A DNA stretch of 64,000 nt. Source: Lamellibrachia satsuma (lineage: Eukaryota; Annelida; Polychaeta; Sabellida; Siboglinidae). This document shows positions 61,691 through 64,000 of the stretch, one piece after another. Both the position numbers and the translations under genes were made by a program. The stretch lies in NCBI GenBank assembly GCA_033239005.1, contig BSQZ01000062.1:1530001-1594000 (forward strand), written 5' to 3'. Position 1 is the first letter of the stretch. Each line of letters starts with the position of its first letter. The notes under the pieces were generated by a model. That model was not told the DNA's origin. It was given only the letters and a program-made list of their open reading frames with translations, and ran no database searches.

Positions 61691-62574
61691 GGGGAAGGCA
61701 GCGTTAGTTGAGCCATTTTTTTATATCTAAGGTGCAGTTATATTCATAAGTCAAATTTGTTTTTACTCACATAAACTATGATTATTAATAGTCCATTTTA
61801 TGCCAAGATAATATATCTAGTTTGCATAGATAATTATATGTAGCCGATTCAAGTAGGGTTGGTAAGCTGGCCCAACTAATACATGGTGTGGGGAAAGTTG
61901 AGCCACAGTATAGCATAACTTGGGTAAATGCTTTATTTGTACAATTTACGTAGGCCTTGTACTAAAATTTCATAACAACTCAGCCAACACATCTACCCAA
62001 TGGGTACAACATATCGCTGACAATTCTACACGCATAATTAATATGTCGACACACTTAATTGATAAAGATTTATAGGGCAACCAGTGTAACTAACTGCTAA
62101 TGTGTTCCCTTGTAGCTATCCGATGTCTGAATTTGTTTGGAAAAAATTAATTCCTTGATGTATTTTGGTGTAAAGAACACTCATCTTCTTTCTTTACCCG
62201 TTGCTCAATTAACCCACTCTTGGGTCTTGGGTGGCTCAACTAGCCCTGTTTAGACAAATAAGTTGTTTTAATTAGTTTCTCATTAATGCGTGAAGTGATG
62301 TAAATAATCTTTTTCCATGTATATAGTTAAACTATTTGTGACTGTACGGATAATAAAGTCTGGTCACATGCGTTGATTGTTTACACACCAGCATGCATTA
62401 ATCACAATCACCAAAAGTATTGAAAAACATCAAAAAATATACTTTTAACTCTCATTTTCTGACCATTATAACAAATGGCACTTATTGTATGTCAATCATG
62501 TTCTAATAACATGTTCAATCATCAAACATGGGTGGGACAACTAACCCAGTGGCTCAACTAACACTGTCTTCCCC
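61691..62574. mobile_element. 884-bp element with 25-bp terminal inverted repeats
   Basis: 61691-61715 starts GGGGAAGGCAGCGTTAG and ends TTGAGCCA; 62550-62574 is its inverted copy with 23 of 25 matches. Subterminal motifs repeat the end sequence: GGGGAAAGTTGAGCCAC at about 61892-61908 and GGTGGCTCAACTAGCCC near 62229-62245. The interior has no coding capacity. A clear target-site duplication is not visible. It is a non-autonomous DNA element (MITE-like) in intron 2 of the EGF-type gene. Confidence 0.85.
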
Positions 62575-64000
62575 AACACCACATTTCAGGTTGTAGTATT
62601 TGGTGCTGAACAATGTGATATGTACATACTTCGATCGCTGGAAAAGTATCCATGCAACAGATAATATGTCATCAAAAAACACAAAAGCTACATATGTGAT
62701 GATTGAACAAACCACATATTTCTTACATTATCAATGGTGCCACAAGTTGGCTTTTTAAAACCACTAATCTGCATCACTGTGATCTCCACACTGACTCACA
62801 AACAACATAGTACTTTGGTAATTCTGAAATGGCTGCAAATGAAGTTGACTTTTGCTCAAATGGATTGCTTTGAAATGAAACATTCCTAGGGATGTGCTAA
62901 CCATTGCTGTACAGTTAATCTGTTTCTAGCACTAGTACTTATGAGTCATCCTGTTGAAAGGTCAGTTGTAAATATATTGTCCTGTGTTTGAATAAATGTA
63001 CATTTGTCGTTTGTAACTGGAGTACAACTGAGGTACTTACAGCAATACGTTTTATGTTATAGAAGTTATTCTTGTTTTATATCTGGTTGCTAACAAACTA
63101 CTCCTGCGGCATATTAATGAATTACCAAAATCTGAAGAGCTGTGTACAAACTGTGCTGCATTGACATGGTTCTATTTGTTTTGTACTGCAACTGTTCCGA
63201 CATCTCTTCTCTCTTCTTAAATACACACATGCACGTACACATGCATGCACGCACGCGCATGCATGCACACACACACAGAACTTACCAATCACTACATGCT
63301 CATCCTGGCTTCTGGTTTGTGTAGTTAGCAAAGACTGACATGCTGTGGGGAGTAGACACATTAGACAGAAGTGCTTGAAGAGGGCTATTCTAAGGTTAGA
63401 TCCTACATGCCACATGTTCATTTGAATTGCATGACCATCATTTTGGAAATGCCCCAAACATTCACTAAATAGAACAAATCTGGATTTTCCAAGAATGAGT
63501 TGAGATCAGGAGATCAAATAGAATACAAGAAAGAATTCCCTATCTAAAAAGCAAAAAGTCCATCTTTGTGTTAATAATGGATAATGTTCATAGGACATGC
63601 TCACTAAATATGCATCACGTCGAGACTGAGACAACCACTGCTTTATGGTTTGATTTGTTCAGAACAATGGCGTCGTTGTTTCTCCCTCTGGTGATAAAAC
63701 TGTCATACTCCTGCATCAAATATTTTAGAATCAGTGCCAGACCAGATATGTGATGTATTCTCTAAATCGTCTAGAATGCACATTCTGTGGGTATTTGGGG
63801 CTGCCTTATATGTCAGTAGATGTCCATTAGGGATGGTCTGGTGTGGGCAGAATAAACAATGAAGCCAATTCAGTACATGCTAGAAATGCCATTTGTTAAT
63901 ATTGCACTAGAAATCAGACTGCTGTTTGGTATAGGTTCTTGAGGATATCGACATGACAGAACTTAATTATTAATATTACAGTGCATCAGAAGTAATGGGG
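62575..64000. other. intron sequence, no further exon recognised
   Basis: A mixed CA/TG/CG alternating tract lies at about 63226-63277. No EGF, LDL-receptor or propeller exon could be identified. Confidence 0.45.

Overview
This window is metazoan nuclear DNA: GT-AG spliceosomal introns, AT-rich non-coding DNA, long (TA)n, (GT)n and (CAG)n microsatellites, LINEs, Penelope-like elements, a tRNA-derived SINE with a perfect target-site duplication, and hAT-like and pogo-like DNA transposons. This mixture suggests a non-vertebrate bilaterian, probably marine (lophotrochozoan or invertebrate deuterostome); the species cannot be fixed from the sequence alone. There is no sign of prokaryotic operons, rRNA or CRISPR.

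Host genes are few. (1) A complete nine-coding-exon gene on the minus strand (33167-39377) joins in frame into 412 residues and matches CCDC24. (2) A single-exon gene at 27228-28097 encodes a divergent HSF-type DNA-binding domain. (3) A plus-strand gene starts at 53184 with a signal-peptide exon and continues, after an 8.1 kb intron, with an EGF-like exon at 61370-61489; the rest lies beyond the window. (4) A GC-rich 396-codon open stretch on the minus strand (8399-9589) looks like the last exon of an unrecognised gene, with its stop codon supplied by the tail of a LINE.

Layout: 1-8.4 kb holds a Penelope GIY-YIG remnant, a 42-bp array, a Penelope reverse-transcriptase remnant interrupted by a 65-bp array, and LINE family A copy 1. 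8.4-22.6 kb holds the unknown terminal exon, microsatellites and a broken pogo-type transposase. 22.6-25.1 kb is LINE family B, split by about 30 copies of a 46-bp repeat that appears to derive from its own coding sequence. 25.7-29.3 kb has a 41-bp array, the HSF-like gene, the SINE and a 23-bp array. 33-39.4 kb is CCDC24, with a 21-bp array touching one of its splice acceptors. 41-50.7 kb is repeat-dense: a hairpin-rich repeat family, LINE family C and MITEs. 51.1-52.5 kb has a CCAAT-rich stretch and a hAT-like element. 53.2-64 kb is the EGF-type gene, whose first intron carries tail-to-tail LINE A copies and a split tandem duplication, and whose second intron carries an 884-bp inverted-repeat element.

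The most unusual theme is that three unrelated retroelements each carry a tandem expansion inside the reverse-transcriptase coding region. The other points of note are the array abutting the CCDC24 splice acceptor and several DNA-transposon-like families defined here by matching ends. No previously undescribed gene system could be demonstrated.
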